Assembly: GCA_023150945.1 (NCBI GenBank)
Contig: JAKLJX010000002.1
Location: 434,001 to 498,000 of the forward strand
DNA length: 64,000 bases
Direction of reading: 5' to 3'
Source: a bacterium
GTDB taxonomy: Bacteria > Zhuqueibacterota > Zhuqueibacteria > Zhuqueibacterales > Zhuqueibacteraceae
Position 1 is the first letter of the stretch. Each line of letters opens with the position of its first letter. Made by a program: the position numbers and the translations under genes. Shown here in pieces: positions 17,092-25,463 of the stretch. Under the pieces are notes generated by a model that was not told where the DNA came from, ran no database searches, and saw only the letters and a list, made by a program, of their open reading frames with translations.

Positions 17092-18291
17092 TCACCCGGG
17101 TTGTTGCACGAAGGGTTGCGCCTGAGCCCGGCGCGGGGCCGGCGGCGCTGCAATGGACACGCGCGGGCCGGCGGCGATTTTGCCCAGTTCTTCCCCGATC
17201 GCGCGCAGGCTGCAATGCGCTTCGAACGTTTTCCGGCTCTCCTGCGCCAGGCGGCGGCGCAGCGCCTCGTCGCGCTGCAGCCGCAGAATCGCAGCCGCCA
17301 GCGCCTCCGGATTGCCCGGCGCGCACATCAAACAGTCGCGCTCGTGGCGCAGCAACTCGCGGTTGCCGGGCGAATCGCTCACGATCACGGCTTTGCCCAT
17401 CGCGATCATTTGAAAACATTTGTAGCCGATCACCAATTCGGCCTTGGGGGTCAGGCCGAACTGGCCGCCCAGGCAGATGTCGGCGTCGGCAATGCGCTGC
17501 ACCAATTCCTCACGGCTCACCCAATCAATAAAAGTGAGGTTGGTGGCCGCGAGTGATTTTGCCAGAGCGTGCACCTGCTGCTGGGTCTGGCCACGGCCGA
17601 TGATCTCGAAACGCAAGCCGTCTTGCTGGCGCAGCAAATGCGCGGCTTGCACGATGTATTCGATCCCTTGCAGGGGGATGAAGGTGCCGTAGAAGAGAAC
17701 CGTGCACCCCGGCGGCTGCGAGCGCGGCGGCTGCGGCGCGAAGATCGGATCAGCGCCGATGAACACGCGCTGGAATTTCTCGCGCGGCAAGCCGTAAAGC
17801 CGGGCAAAGTAAGTCGCATGGGCCGCGGTGTCGGTCAACACCACAGTCGCGTAGCGAAACAAAAACCGATCATACCATTTCAGCAGGGCGGCGGCAAAGG
17901 CGCCGGCCTTGAAATAACCGCGATCGATCACCAGCGTCTCATAGAGCGAGATATGCACGTTGAACAGCAGCGGAATGCCCCGGCGCCGGGCGTAGAGGCG
18001 GGCAAGCGGCACATCGAAAAAACCGGGATAGCCCACCACGATGGCATCGAGATCACGCAACCGCCACAGCCTGGCCAGCAGCGCGCAACTGTTCTTGAGG
18101 AACGCCCATGCGAAAGCGAGCGTGCGGAACAGGCTGCGATAGTGCTGCGCGGCGTCTCTCTGGGCGGCCGCGGGCCGGTGGCATTCGATCACTTCGATGC
18201 CGGCATGCTGCAGGCCGAGAATGTGAGTCGAATTGTGCGGCTCGTTCCAATCATAGGAGCCGTAATAGCACACACGCAGTTTGCGGTTCAT
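17092..18291 (-). CDS. GT4-family glycosyltransferase
   Basis: A 399-residue GT-B enzyme. 'VCYYGSYDWNEPHNSTHILGLQHAGIEV' begins the acceptor domain; the donor domain shows 'VLFYGTFIPLQGIEYIVQAA', 'FEIIGRGQT', 'DICLGGQFG', and 'KAELVIGYKCFQMIAMGKAVIVSD', matching GT4 but without a clear second Glu of EX7E, where 'KAELVIGYK' gives only one. A Pro/Ala/Gln-rich tail ends the protein. The upstream TIM-barrel-like gene ends 3 bp before this start, suggesting coupling, since no strong ribosome site is seen. Function in repeat-unit assembly is inferred from context. Confidence 0.85.
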   Translation of the reverse strand: MNRKLRVCYYGSYDWNEPHNSTHILGLQHAGIEVIECHRPAAAQRDAAQHYRSLFRTLAFAWAFLKNSCALLARLWRLRDLDAIVVGYPGFFDVPLARLYARRRGIPLLFNVHISLYETLVIDRGYFKAGAFAAALLKWYDRFLFRYATVVLTDTAAHATYFARLYGLPREKFQRVFIGADPIFAPQPPRSQPPGCTVLFYGTFIPLQGIEYIVQAAHLLRQQDGLRFEIIGRGQTQQQVHALAKSLAATNLTFIDWVSREELVQRIADADICLGGQFGLTPKAELVIGYKCFQMIAMGKAVIVSDSPGNRELLRHERDCLMCAPGNPEALAAAILRLQRDEALRRRLAQESRKTFEAHCSLRAIGEELGKIAAGPRVSIAAPPAPRRAQAQPFVQQPG

Positions 18292-18294
18292 GGT

Positions 18295-19218
18295 TTATGC
18301 CAGCAGCTCGTGCGCCGCCGCCGGCAACGGCTCGCGCAGTTTGCCGGGCGACATGTGGTGGCGAATCGTCGCGAAAGTTTCCTGCGCATGATTCTTCTTC
18401 GACACGCCGACGACCACGGAGGCGACATTCGGCAGAGAAAAGAGATACTCGTAGGCTTCCTGCGGCTTCAAGTAACCCGCCGCCAGCGTGCTCATCGCCA
18501 ACAGTTGCAGGCGGTGCTCGCGCAGCGTTTGCTCGAAAGCCGCGCGGGAAGGATTCACCTGATAGCCGAGTTTGTTGATCGAGGCCATGATCAACGGATT
18601 CTCGACGCCGGCGCGCGCCAGCAGGCGCATGAGCTTGCCGAGATTCTTGGTGCAAAACGCGGGGATCGCATTGTATTTGCTTTGCACATGATCGGCGTAC
18701 AGCCGGAACACCTCGGGCACGTCCCAGCCGAGCGCCAGATCGGTCATGACATCGTGCAGAAAGATCGCCCGCAAGTTGAGGTTGGCGAACGGCGCGACTT
18801 CGAAGTCGATCATCGCGGTGAGAATCTTCTTGAAATCCTTGGTGAGCAGACCCACGCCGCCGCGCCAAAACATGCCCATCTTGTCTTGAAATGAAGTGCC
18901 GCTCAACGAGTCCTTCACAATGTTGACCAGACCCTTCTCGTTGGCCTGCTTGATGTACTTGGCGACGTACGGCACCAGCAGGTAGATGCCCAGCTCGCGG
19001 TGCAGACGCTGGTCCTGCTGAATCTCTTCGGAAACGACGAAGGCGCGTTCGTGGGTGGACATCATCATGGCGCGCACGCCGTGATCGAATGAGAAATTGA
19101 TGATATCCATGATGCGCGCGGCATCGCTGAAATAGGCCTCCCGCTCATTGCCGGCCTGCGCCTCGAGGTGATTCACGCCAAAAAACTGATTGTGGCCGAG
19201 TATAATTCTGTCGATCAT
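18295..19218 (-). CDS. Uncharacterised TIM-barrel-like protein (aldo/keto-reductase-like C-terminus)
   Basis: A 307-residue soluble protein that I do not recognise with certainty. It begins 'MIDRIILGHNQFFGVNHL'. Successive strand-helix segments ('GVRAMMMSTHERAFV', 'IYLLVPYVAKYI', 'ANLNLRAIFLHD', 'PLIMASINKLGY', 'LLAMSTLAAGYL') look like a beta/alpha barrel, and the end 'LPNVASVVVGVSKKNHAQETF' resembles the C-terminal NADPH-binding turn of aldo/keto reductases. The usual AKR catalytic tetrad is not obvious. It may be a sugar-modifying enzyme or a non-redox barrel. Its start has AAGGA 8 bp upstream and a hexanucleotide repeat tract just beyond. It is followed within 3 bp by a GT4 gene. Confidence 0.6.
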   Translation of the reverse strand: MIDRIILGHNQFFGVNHLEAQAGNEREAYFSDAARIMDIINFSFDHGVRAMMMSTHERAFVVSEEIQQDQRLHRELGIYLLVPYVAKYIKQANEKGLVNIVKDSLSGTSFQDKMGMFWRGGVGLLTKDFKKILTAMIDFEVAPFANLNLRAIFLHDVMTDLALGWDVPEVFRLYADHVQSKYNAIPAFCTKNLGKLMRLLARAGVENPLIMASINKLGYQVNPSRAAFEQTLREHRLQLLAMSTLAAGYLKPQEAYEYLFSLPNVASVVVGVSKKNHAQETFATIRHHMSPGKLREPLPAAAHELLA

Positions 19219-19234
19219 TTTGTGGTCCTTGCAG

Positions 19235-19282
19235 CTCTCACTCTCACTCTCACTCTCACTCTTACTCTTACTCCCACTCTCC
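19235..19282 (-). repeat. Hexanucleotide tandem repeat in the 5' region of the TIM-barrel gene
   Basis: Eight consecutive 6-bp units: four perfect CTCTCA (19235-19258), two CTCTTA, then CTCCCA and CTCTCC. On the coding strand this reads as repeated TGAGAG and is purine-rich. It ends about 16 bp before the start codon at 19218, immediately upstream of the AAGGA ribosome site. It is the only microsatellite noticed in the window. Confidence 0.95.
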
Positions 19283-19332
19283 CGCCTGAATCCGACCGCC
19301 TGTGAGTTTCACAAGCTCGTCGCCGGGAACAA

Positions 19333-20358
19333 TCAAAGCCTCACCGGCTCACCGTGTTTGGCGGCCGAGGCATAAATCGCATCAACGATGCGCTGCACTT
19401 CGTAGGCGCTTCGCACGTCGCTCTCCACGGCGGCGCCGTTTTTGACGGCGGCAATGAAGGCATTGTCCTGCCGGGTATATTGCGGCCCGCCGAGATCGAT
19501 TTCAACGCCTTCGAACAGATCCGGCTTCATGAAATGGGTCCAGCCCGCGGGGAACCCCGCGGCCGGCTTGTCCAGGTAGAGTTTCACGTAGTCATCGCAA
19601 ACCATCAGATTGCCGTTGGCGGCGTGCAAGGTGAGGCTGACTTCGAGCAGGCGATGATGACGCACGCTCCAGGAAGAATCGAACCAGCCGGTCACGCCGC
19701 CGGCGAATTCGAAATGGGCGTGGGCGAAATCTTCGACTTCCTGCGAATACCAATTGCGGGTATGCGCGGAGACAAAGCTCACCGGGCCGAAATACCAGCG
19801 CAGCAAATCGATTAGATGGGTGGCTTGGCCGATCACCACGCCGCCACCGGACTCTTTCTTGTCGTAGCGCCAGCCCTTGCCGGTTTTGAAAAGCTGCGAT
19901 ACATAGATCGTGGCGTTGAACGTGATCAGCTCGCCGAGCGCGCCGCTCTGCAGCAGTTGCTTCGCCTTGGCAAAGGTCTCGACGTAGCGCATCATGTAAC
20001 CCACCATCGTGGTGAGCTTGCGCTGCTCGACCGCGGCAACGAGCGGTTCGGCGTCGGCGCTGGTGAGGCTCAACGGTTTTTCCAGAAAGAAGGGAATGCC
20101 GCGTTGCAAGCACTCGTTCGCCATCGGCACATGCAGAAACACCGGCGTGGCGAGCACGGCGGCGTCGGGCTTGGATTTGTCGAGCATCGTGCGAAAATCA
20201 TCGTAAATCTCCACGTCGTCCTTCAGGCTTTGCGCGAAGCCCAGCAGGAATTTCGAAGTATCTGCGATGGCGCGCAGCTTTACCCCTTCCAGACCATTCA
20301 AGATGCCGGCGTGCAGCAGTCCCATTTTGCCGATGCCGACAACGGCAACATTCAACAT
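19333..20358 (-). CDS. Gfo/Idh/MocA-family NAD(P)-dependent oxidoreductase
   Basis: A 341-residue sugar oxidoreductase. The N-terminal Rossmann motif is 'VAVVGIGKMGLLHAGIL', the conserved 'FFLEKPLSL' carries the EKP motif with the catalytic-region lysine, and the C-terminal domain has 'GGGVVIGQATHLIDLLRWYFG', the substrate-binding GxxxDxGxHxxD-like segment. Relatives oxidise nucleotide sugars such as UDP-GlcNAc(A) at C3, feeding DegT-type aminotransferases. The ATG at 20358 is chosen because GAGGAG stands 5 bp upstream; an extension to 20385 adds nine residues. It could work with the aminotransferase at 5164-6270, but that is inference. Confidence 0.9.
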   Translation of the reverse strand: MLNVAVVGIGKMGLLHAGILNGLEGVKLRAIADTSKFLLGFAQSLKDDVEIYDDFRTMLDKSKPDAAVLATPVFLHVPMANECLQRGIPFFLEKPLSLTSADAEPLVAAVEQRKLTTMVGYMMRYVETFAKAKQLLQSGALGELITFNATIYVSQLFKTGKGWRYDKKESGGGVVIGQATHLIDLLRWYFGPVSFVSAHTRNWYSQEVEDFAHAHFEFAGGVTGWFDSSWSVRHHRLLEVSLTLHAANGNLMVCDDYVKLYLDKPAAGFPAGWTHFMKPDLFEGVEIDLGGPQYTRQDNAFIAAVKNGAAVESDVRSAYEVQRIVDAIYASAAKHGEPVRL

Positions 20359-20412
20359 GTCAACTCCTCGTTCGATCTTGCTCAATCAGATTCGCCGGGC
20401 GAGCGAGAACAG

Positions 20413-21468
20413 TCAAGCGTCCTCGGACAGAACCTTCTCGGCCAGCGTTGGCACGGGCGCCGGCGCTGCCGCCACGTTCAGGTTTCCTCCTGCCGTGCCG
20501 TTCAACGCGGCAGATTCACTGCGCTCGAGGCTGAGCAGCTCCAGCTTTTTGATGCGATAGAGTGCGTCCTCCTGCAGGCGGCGGTTGCCGGCTATGAGAT
20601 CGGCGACCAGGCCGATCATGACGATTTGAAATCCGACAATCATGAACACCGCGGAGAGAATCAACGACTGCACGTGGCCGCCGCCGTCACCGGTGAAGTA
20701 GTAATACAGGAAGCGGCCGGCACCGGTCAGACCCAGGGCGAACACCACGCCGCCGATCCAGGAAAAAGCCTTGAGCGGCTCGTACATCAAGTAAATGCGA
20801 AAGATCGTACCGATGCTGCGCTTGAGATAGTCGGGGATGCTGGTGAACAGGCGCGACTCGCGCAGCTTACCGTTGGTGTTGATCTGCACGTGGCTCAGCG
20901 CGATATGCTTCTTGCCGGCTTGAATGATGGTCTCCAGCGTGTAGGTGAAGCGCGAGATGACATTCATGCGCAGGGCGGCCTCGCGGCTGTAGGCGCGGAA
21001 ACCGCTGGTGGCATCGGGCACGGAGGTTTCCGAAACGTGGCGCACCACCCAACTGCCGAGTTTTTGCAGCCTGATTTTGAGCGGCGAGAAGTGGGCGATG
21101 TTTTCAACCTGGCGGTCGCCGATCACCATGTCGGCCTTGCGTTCGAGAATCGGACGCACCAGCTTTTCGATATCCTGGCCGCGGTACTGATTGTCGGCGT
21201 CGGTGTTGACGATGAGGTCGGCGCCGAGCTTGAGACAGGCGTCCAGGCCGGCCATGAAGGCTTCGGCCAGGCCTTTGCGGCTGGCGAAGCGCACGAGATG
21301 ATGCACGCCGTGCTGCCGCGCCACTTCCGAGGTGCGGTCGGTGCTGCCGTCGTCGATGACGAGATACTCGATCGCATCGACGCCGGGAAGGTGGCGGGGC
21401 AGATCCGCCAGCGTCAGCGGCAGGGTTTTCTCTTCGTTCAGGCAGGGAATTTGAATGATGAGTTTCAT
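20413..21468 (-). CDS. GT2 glycosyltransferase with two C-terminal membrane helices
   Basis: A 351-residue GT-A enzyme of the DPM1/GtrB style. 'IIQIPCLNEEKTLPLTL' opens the fold, 'YLVIDDGSTDRT' binds nucleotide, and 'LIVNTDADNQYRGQDI' supplies the DxD (D90, D92). 'DATSGFRAYSREA' is the acceptor-site region. Two hydrophobic helices (about 240-262 and 272-300) anchor it, and a short coiled region ends the protein. The start overlaps the upstream GT2 stop by 4 bp (ATGA). It is the third member of a run of three adjacent GT2 genes, of which the middle one has lost DxD. Confidence 0.9.
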   Translation of the reverse strand: MKLIIQIPCLNEEKTLPLTLADLPRHLPGVDAIEYLVIDDGSTDRTSEVARQHGVHHLVRFASRKGLAEAFMAGLDACLKLGADLIVNTDADNQYRGQDIEKLVRPILERKADMVIGDRQVENIAHFSPLKIRLQKLGSWVVRHVSETSVPDATSGFRAYSREAALRMNVISRFTYTLETIIQAGKKHIALSHVQINTNGKLRESRLFTSIPDYLKRSIGTIFRIYLMYEPLKAFSWIGGVVFALGLTGAGRFLYYYFTGDGGGHVQSLILSAVFMIVGFQIVMIGLVADLIAGNRRLQEDALYRIKKLELLSLERSESAALNGTAGGNLNVAAAPAPVPTLAEKVLSEDA

Positions 21469-22487
21469 GCGCCCACCACCGTCTCGATGTTGTATTCTTT
21501 TTGTTCACGCGCATGCGTGTAGGTGATCATCTCGCCGATGAGGCCGATGGAAATCATCTGCAGGCCGATGACGAGCAGCAGCACGCCGAGCAGCAGCAGA
21601 GGCCGGCCGGCAATGGCGCCGAAACCGAACAGGCGATAGATGAAAAGATAGAGGCTCATGCCTGCGCCGGCGAGCGCGAAGACAAAACCGAAGAAGCCGA
21701 GAAAGTGCAGCGGCTTCTTGGAGTACTTGGTCAGGAAGATGACGGCCACGATGTCGAGCAGGCGCTGAATGTATTCGCTGATGTAGCGCGATTGGCGGAA
21801 GCTGCCGGCGCGCTGTTCCACCTGCTCTTCGGTGACGCGATAGCCCTTGCGCGCGGCGAGTACGGGAATGAAGATGTTGAGGTCGCCGTAAAAGATGATG
21901 TTGTCGAGCACCTCGCGCGAGGTGGCAATCACACTGGAATTGATGTCGTGCAACTGGAGATGGCCGAAGCGCTGCACCAGCCAGTTGAAGCAGCGCGACA
22001 CCAGGCGGTTCAAGCCCGAGTCTTTGCGCGGCGTGCGCCAGCCGACCACGAGATCATGGCCTTGATCCATCTTGGCGAGCAGGCGCGGCAGCGAGCGCAG
22101 ATTGACACGCACGCGCGCGGCCGCGAACACGATGCGCTGGCCGGTGGCGTGTTTCAAGCCCGCGTCGAGCGCGGAGGTTTCACCGAAGCTCGAGCGCATG
22201 CGGATCAGCTTCACGCATGCATCCTGGCGGGCGATCTTTTCAAGCTCGCGCCAGGTATGGTCGGTGCTGGCATCGTCCACAAAAATGATCTCGAAGTTGC
22301 GGCAGTAGGATTCCAGTCCGTGGCGTAAATCCTGGTGCATGCCGGCGACTTCTCCGCCCAAGTTGAAGATGGGCACGATTACCGACACCCGCACGTCCGC
22401 GGTTTCTTTGCCATTGGCCGCCAGCGGCGGGGCTGCCGCCGCGGGCGCCGTGTCAACCGGCCGTGCCATGATAGTACTTGTACTCAT
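21465..22487 (-). CDS. GT2-fold protein lacking the DxD motif (probable non-catalytic GT2 paralogue)
   Basis: A 340-residue protein clearly homologous to the neighbouring GT2s: 'VSVIVPIFNLGGEVAG', 'IIFVDDASTDHTW', 'SFGETSALDAGLKHATG', and two C-terminal membrane helices. Where the paralogue at 22453-23421 has 'VVTMDGDLQND', this one reads 'IVFAAARVRVNLRSL' (about residues 119-132), so both metal-binding aspartates are absent; the later 'HDTG' site is 'HDIN'. The frame is intact and downstream motifs are retained, arguing against decay by frameshift. It may serve as a partner subunit or use an altered mechanism. Start is uncertain: ATG 22487 or 22469; both overlap the upstream gene. Confidence 0.82.
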   Translation of the reverse strand: MSTSTIMARPVDTAPAAAAPPLAANGKETADVRVSVIVPIFNLGGEVAGMHQDLRHGLESYCRNFEIIFVDDASTDHTWRELEKIARQDACVKLIRMRSSFGETSALDAGLKHATGQRIVFAAARVRVNLRSLPRLLAKMDQGHDLVVGWRTPRKDSGLNRLVSRCFNWLVQRFGHLQLHDINSSVIATSREVLDNIIFYGDLNIFIPVLAARKGYRVTEEQVEQRAGSFRQSRYISEYIQRLLDIVAVIFLTKYSKKPLHFLGFFGFVFALAGAGMSLYLFIYRLFGFGAIAGRPLLLLGVLLLVIGLQMISIGLIGEMITYTHAREQKEYNIETVVGA

Positions 22488-23421
22488 AGAGGCGCTCGTC
22501 GCGTTTTTGACCCGTGCCAACCACACTGTTTGCAATCAAACCATACAGCAGAAAATTGATGCCGGCGGCAAACAGCAGAAACACCACCGCCATCAAGACA
22601 TTCAACTCATCAGAACCCACCTGATTCCGGCGCCAGTCGAGCAGCAGGGCCACCAGCGCCGCCAGCCCCAGGCCGTTGAAGAACACGGTCAGGGCACCAA
22701 AAAAGTGCAGCGGCCGGGTCAGATACTTCAGCAGAAGATTCAAGGTCATCAGGTCCATGATCACCCGAAAGGTGCGGGTGATGTTGTATTTCGACCGGCC
22801 GAATTGGCGCTCATGATGATTCACCACCATCTCGCTGATGCGTGCGCCCTCGATGCGCGCCAGCGCCGGAATGAAGCGATGCATCTCGCCATAGAGGCGG
22901 ATCTTGTGCACGACTTCGGCGCGATAGGCTTTGAGCGAGCAGCCGGTGTCGTGCAGGTCGACGCGGGTGGTCTTGCGCACCAGCCGGTTGGCGATGCGGC
23001 TCGGCACCTTGCGGATGATGAGCTTGTCCTTGCGATGCTTGCGCCAGCCGCTGACAATGTCATAGCCTTCCTCCAGCTTGGCCGCCACGCGGGGAATGTC
23101 AAGGGGATCGTTTTGCAGATCACCGTCCATCGTCACCACCACTTCGCCGCGGGCATGGTCAAAGCCCGCTGCCATCGCCGCCGACTGCCCGAAATTGCCG
23201 CGGAATTTCACCACGCGCAGATGCGGATCCTGCCGCGCCAACTCGCGCAGTAAGGGAAACGTGCGATCGCTGCTGCCGTCATCGACGATGATGATTTCAT
23301 AACTCCGGCCCCAGGGCTGCAGCGCCTGGGTCAGGGCGCGATGCAGCAGCGGCACGTTTTCTTCTTCATTCATCACCGGAATGACAACGCTGCAGTAAAT
23401 CTTTTCAGTGGTTGTGGCCAT
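22453..23421 (-). CDS. GT2 glycosyltransferase, GtrB/ArnC-like
   Basis: A 322-residue membrane-anchored polyprenyl-phosphate glycosyltransferase. 'SVVIPVMNEEENVPLL', 'IIIVDDGSSDRTF', DxD in 'VVVTMDGDLQND' (D99, D101), 'HDTGCSLKAYRAEVV' and 'FGRSKYNITRTFRVIMDL' are all intact, followed by two membrane helices (about 230-255, 268-292). It is the catalytically complete counterpart to the overlapping DxD-less paralogue immediately downstream. ATG at 23421 begins the family region and has GGAA upstream; an extension to 23637 runs into the preceding hydrolase-like gene. Confidence 0.9.
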   Translation of the reverse strand: MATTTEKIYCSVVIPVMNEEENVPLLHRALTQALQPWGRSYEIIIVDDGSSDRTFPLLRELARQDPHLRVVKFRGNFGQSAAMAAGFDHARGEVVVTMDGDLQNDPLDIPRVAAKLEEGYDIVSGWRKHRKDKLIIRKVPSRIANRLVRKTTRVDLHDTGCSLKAYRAEVVHKIRLYGEMHRFIPALARIEGARISEMVVNHHERQFGRSKYNITRTFRVIMDLMTLNLLLKYLTRPLHFFGALTVFFNGLGLAALVALLLDWRRNQVGSDELNVLMAVVFLLFAAGINFLLYGLIANSVVGTGQKRDERLYEYKYYHGTAG

Positions 23422-24154
23422 TACGATGTTCCGGTCGATCCAAATCCAGAGGCTTGAACTCAAAGGACTCCGTTGCCGGCCGGGGCGGCGGATTCTCTTC
23501 AGAGGTCCGCGGCCGGGCCTGGCCCCAGCCGGGCGCCGCAAGGCTGGTTGAAACGGGCGCGGCGCGGCGTCGCGAGCTCTGCGCCGGCCGTTGCCCGCGG
23601 GCTTGCCTCCAGCCGCCACTGTAATAGCGCAGAGCACGCACGAATGCCGCGATCGGCAACATGATCATAAATTCGATCAGCACGACCCGCACGTTCGCGG
23701 GATGAAAAAGCGAGGCAAAGAAATCGTGCGCAGCGTCCGATTTGTGGACGGCGCCAAAAACGTCCCAGCCAATATCATAGAACCGTGAAGTGACGGGCCA
23801 CAGCAGCGCCATACCGTAGGGTGGCGCTTCATCGACGGTCACCAAATCCAGGATCAGGTGTGAGCTGACCGCAGCGAAGACCATCGCGAAGTAAGGCCAG
23901 AACCGTCCGCGCTTGCGCCAGAAGTAAAGTGCCGCGAGTCCGCCCACCAGCGCGGCAAAGGCCACGCTGTGGGTATAGTAATGATGATAGAGATTCGGCC
24001 GGCCCACGAGATAGCCGGGCAGAAAATCGATATCCGGCAAATTGGCCAGGAACATCAGAATAAAGACATCCAACCAAAAGCTTTTGGTCAACCGCACCGA
24101 GCTGCTTTCGGCGAGGGTGTAACCCATGAGCGAATGGGCGATGGGCAATGGCAT
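23405..24154 (-). CDS. YdjM/DUF457-type membrane-bound metal-dependent hydrolase-like protein
   Basis: A 249-residue inner-membrane protein. 'MPLPIAHSLMGYTLA' and 'LANLPDIDFLPGYLVGRP' followed by 'YHHYYTHSVAFAALVGG' give the His/Asp pattern of the LexA-binding, inner membrane-bound putative hydrolase family (DUF457/YdjM; related to PlcC-like zinc hydrolases). Four to five membrane segments are visible, then a Pro/Arg/Glu-rich cytoplasmic tail of about 70 residues which overlaps the GT2 start by 17 bp. Its biochemical role is unknown in any organism I can name. Phospholipid or lipid-carrier recycling is only a guess. Confidence 0.75.
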   Translation of the reverse strand: MPLPIAHSLMGYTLAESSSVRLTKSFWLDVFILMFLANLPDIDFLPGYLVGRPNLYHHYYTHSVAFAALVGGLAALYFWRKRGRFWPYFAMVFAAVSSHLILDLVTVDEAPPYGMALLWPVTSRFYDIGWDVFGAVHKSDAAHDFFASLFHPANVRVVLIEFMIMLPIAAFVRALRYYSGGWRQARGQRPAQSSRRRAAPVSTSLAAPGWGQARPRTSEENPPPRPATESFEFKPLDLDRPEHRNGHNH

Positions 24155-24250
24155 GCTGGTTTGTTCCCTGAATACCTGCGCTTGTTGGTGTACCGTCGTT
24201 TGACCGCTGCGCCGGCGCGCGCGCAGGAAAAGCTTCTCCTCTGCTTACAC

Positions 24251-24277
24251 ATCTGCGCCATCTGCGACATCTGTGGA
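24251..24277 (-). repeat. Three imperfect 9-bp direct repeats in an intergenic gap
   Basis: Plus-strand units ATCTGCGCC, ATCTGCGAC and ATCTGTGGA run head to tail. They lie in the 143-bp gap between the FemAB/GNAT-type gene and the hydrolase-like gene, just downstream of the former's stop. No T-run or hairpin accompanies them, so a terminator is not supported. Confidence 0.5.
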
Positions 24278-24297
24278 TGAAGAATGCGCCGCGCCAC

Positions 24298-25428
24298 TCA
24301 GCCGCCGTAGCGCCAACGGCGATAGCGCGCGAGCATTTGATTCAGCGTTGTGCTTTCGGAGGCGCGTTCGTAAAGGCCTTCGAAGAGCGCGGCCCGGGCG
24401 GCGGCAAAACGATCGCGAAATATCTTGAGATGGCAATTGCGCTTGATCCGGCCGTTCCAGCGCAGCTTATAAGCTTCATCGCCGCGGGAAAGATCAAGCT
24501 CGCGCCAGCCGTTCTGGATGCAGTCTTCGATGGCCATGCCCAGCAGCACATTGCCGGCGCTGAACTTTTGAAACTCAGGCGCATGTGCGTAGATGTCGCC
24601 GTAATACTTGCCGTTGCTGACGAAGCCCGAAAGCCCCGCGGCCGGCTTGCCGTCGGCATAGAGTAGATAAAGGCGGTAGTCGCCGCGCTGGGAAATGCGG
24701 CCGCAGACTTCTTCCTCGAACTTGAGCACGCTTTCCTCCGCCAATCGGCCGGCGCCTTTTTCCTCCTGCCACCGCGCCTGGTAAATGGCGGTGAGATCAC
24801 GGAAGCCGTCGAACACTGCGGTGGAGTTGGTGAAGATCTTGAACTCGGTTTTGTAATGCCGGTCAAGATAACGCCGATCGTAACTCACGTCCTTGCGTGT
24901 GCGCTTGCCCAGGGTTTGCAGGAAGCTCTCCCAATCGGGCGTGAGCGGCACGGTCACGCACAGGCGTTGATGCTCGACACCGAACAGCGGAAAACCCTCG
25001 CGCAGCTCCGTGAACAGCGGCTGCAGGTTGGTGGAGTTTTCCGGCATGTCCTTGAGTTCGAGCACTTGCCAGCCCTCCTCGCTCTGTTGCAGATATTCGC
25101 AGACGGCGCGAAAGAACGCTGCTTCCTGGCCGGCGGCCACCACGAAATCGAGGTAGTCGCCGCGCTTCTGGCCGATGAAGCCGAGATGGCGCAGGGGAAA
25201 GCCGTAAAAACGCGTGCGCAAATACAACGGCGCGAGGCCGAGCGCCTGGCCGTCGTGCTCGACCAGCAGCAGGCGCAGCGACCGCTCCTCGCCGAAATTG
25301 CGCCACCACGCGAAATTCCATTCCCACGATTGAAACGGCGTGTGGTTGGCATTGCTGCGATAAACCGCCTCCCACACGGGCTGCAGGCGTTCGAACTCGG
25401 CAGTGGTTGTGATGACGCGTAGTGACAT
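24298..25428 (-). CDS. FemAB/GNAT-type acyltransferase (BcsL/CelD-like)
   Basis: A 376-residue cytoplasmic protein of the Acetyltransf_6 / CelD family common in extracellular polysaccharide clusters. The double-GNAT shape shows as 'TPFQSWEWNFAWWRNFG' near the start, 'HLGFIGQKRGDYLDFVVA', a linking region 'LGKRTRKDVSYDRRYLDR', and a C-terminal GNAT with 'LYLLYADGKPAAGLSGFVSNGKYYG'-type strands and 'ELDLSRGDEAYKLRWNG', the last being the family hallmark. It probably acylates or aminoacylates a polysaccharide sugar. The ATG at 25428 is taken as start; six residues further upstream are possible. It follows proC by 35 bp. Confidence 0.85.
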   Translation of the reverse strand: MSLRVITTTAEFERLQPVWEAVYRSNANHTPFQSWEWNFAWWRNFGEERSLRLLLVEHDGQALGLAPLYLRTRFYGFPLRHLGFIGQKRGDYLDFVVAAGQEAAFFRAVCEYLQQSEEGWQVLELKDMPENSTNLQPLFTELREGFPLFGVEHQRLCVTVPLTPDWESFLQTLGKRTRKDVSYDRRYLDRHYKTEFKIFTNSTAVFDGFRDLTAIYQARWQEEKGAGRLAEESVLKFEEEVCGRISQRGDYRLYLLYADGKPAAGLSGFVSNGKYYGDIYAHAPEFQKFSAGNVLLGMAIEDCIQNGWRELDLSRGDEAYKLRWNGRIKRNCHLKIFRDRFAAARAALFEGLYERASESTTLNQMLARYRRWRYGG

Positions 25429-25463
25429 TGCTGGCGATTCAATCAATGGTCAGGAACAGGCGA

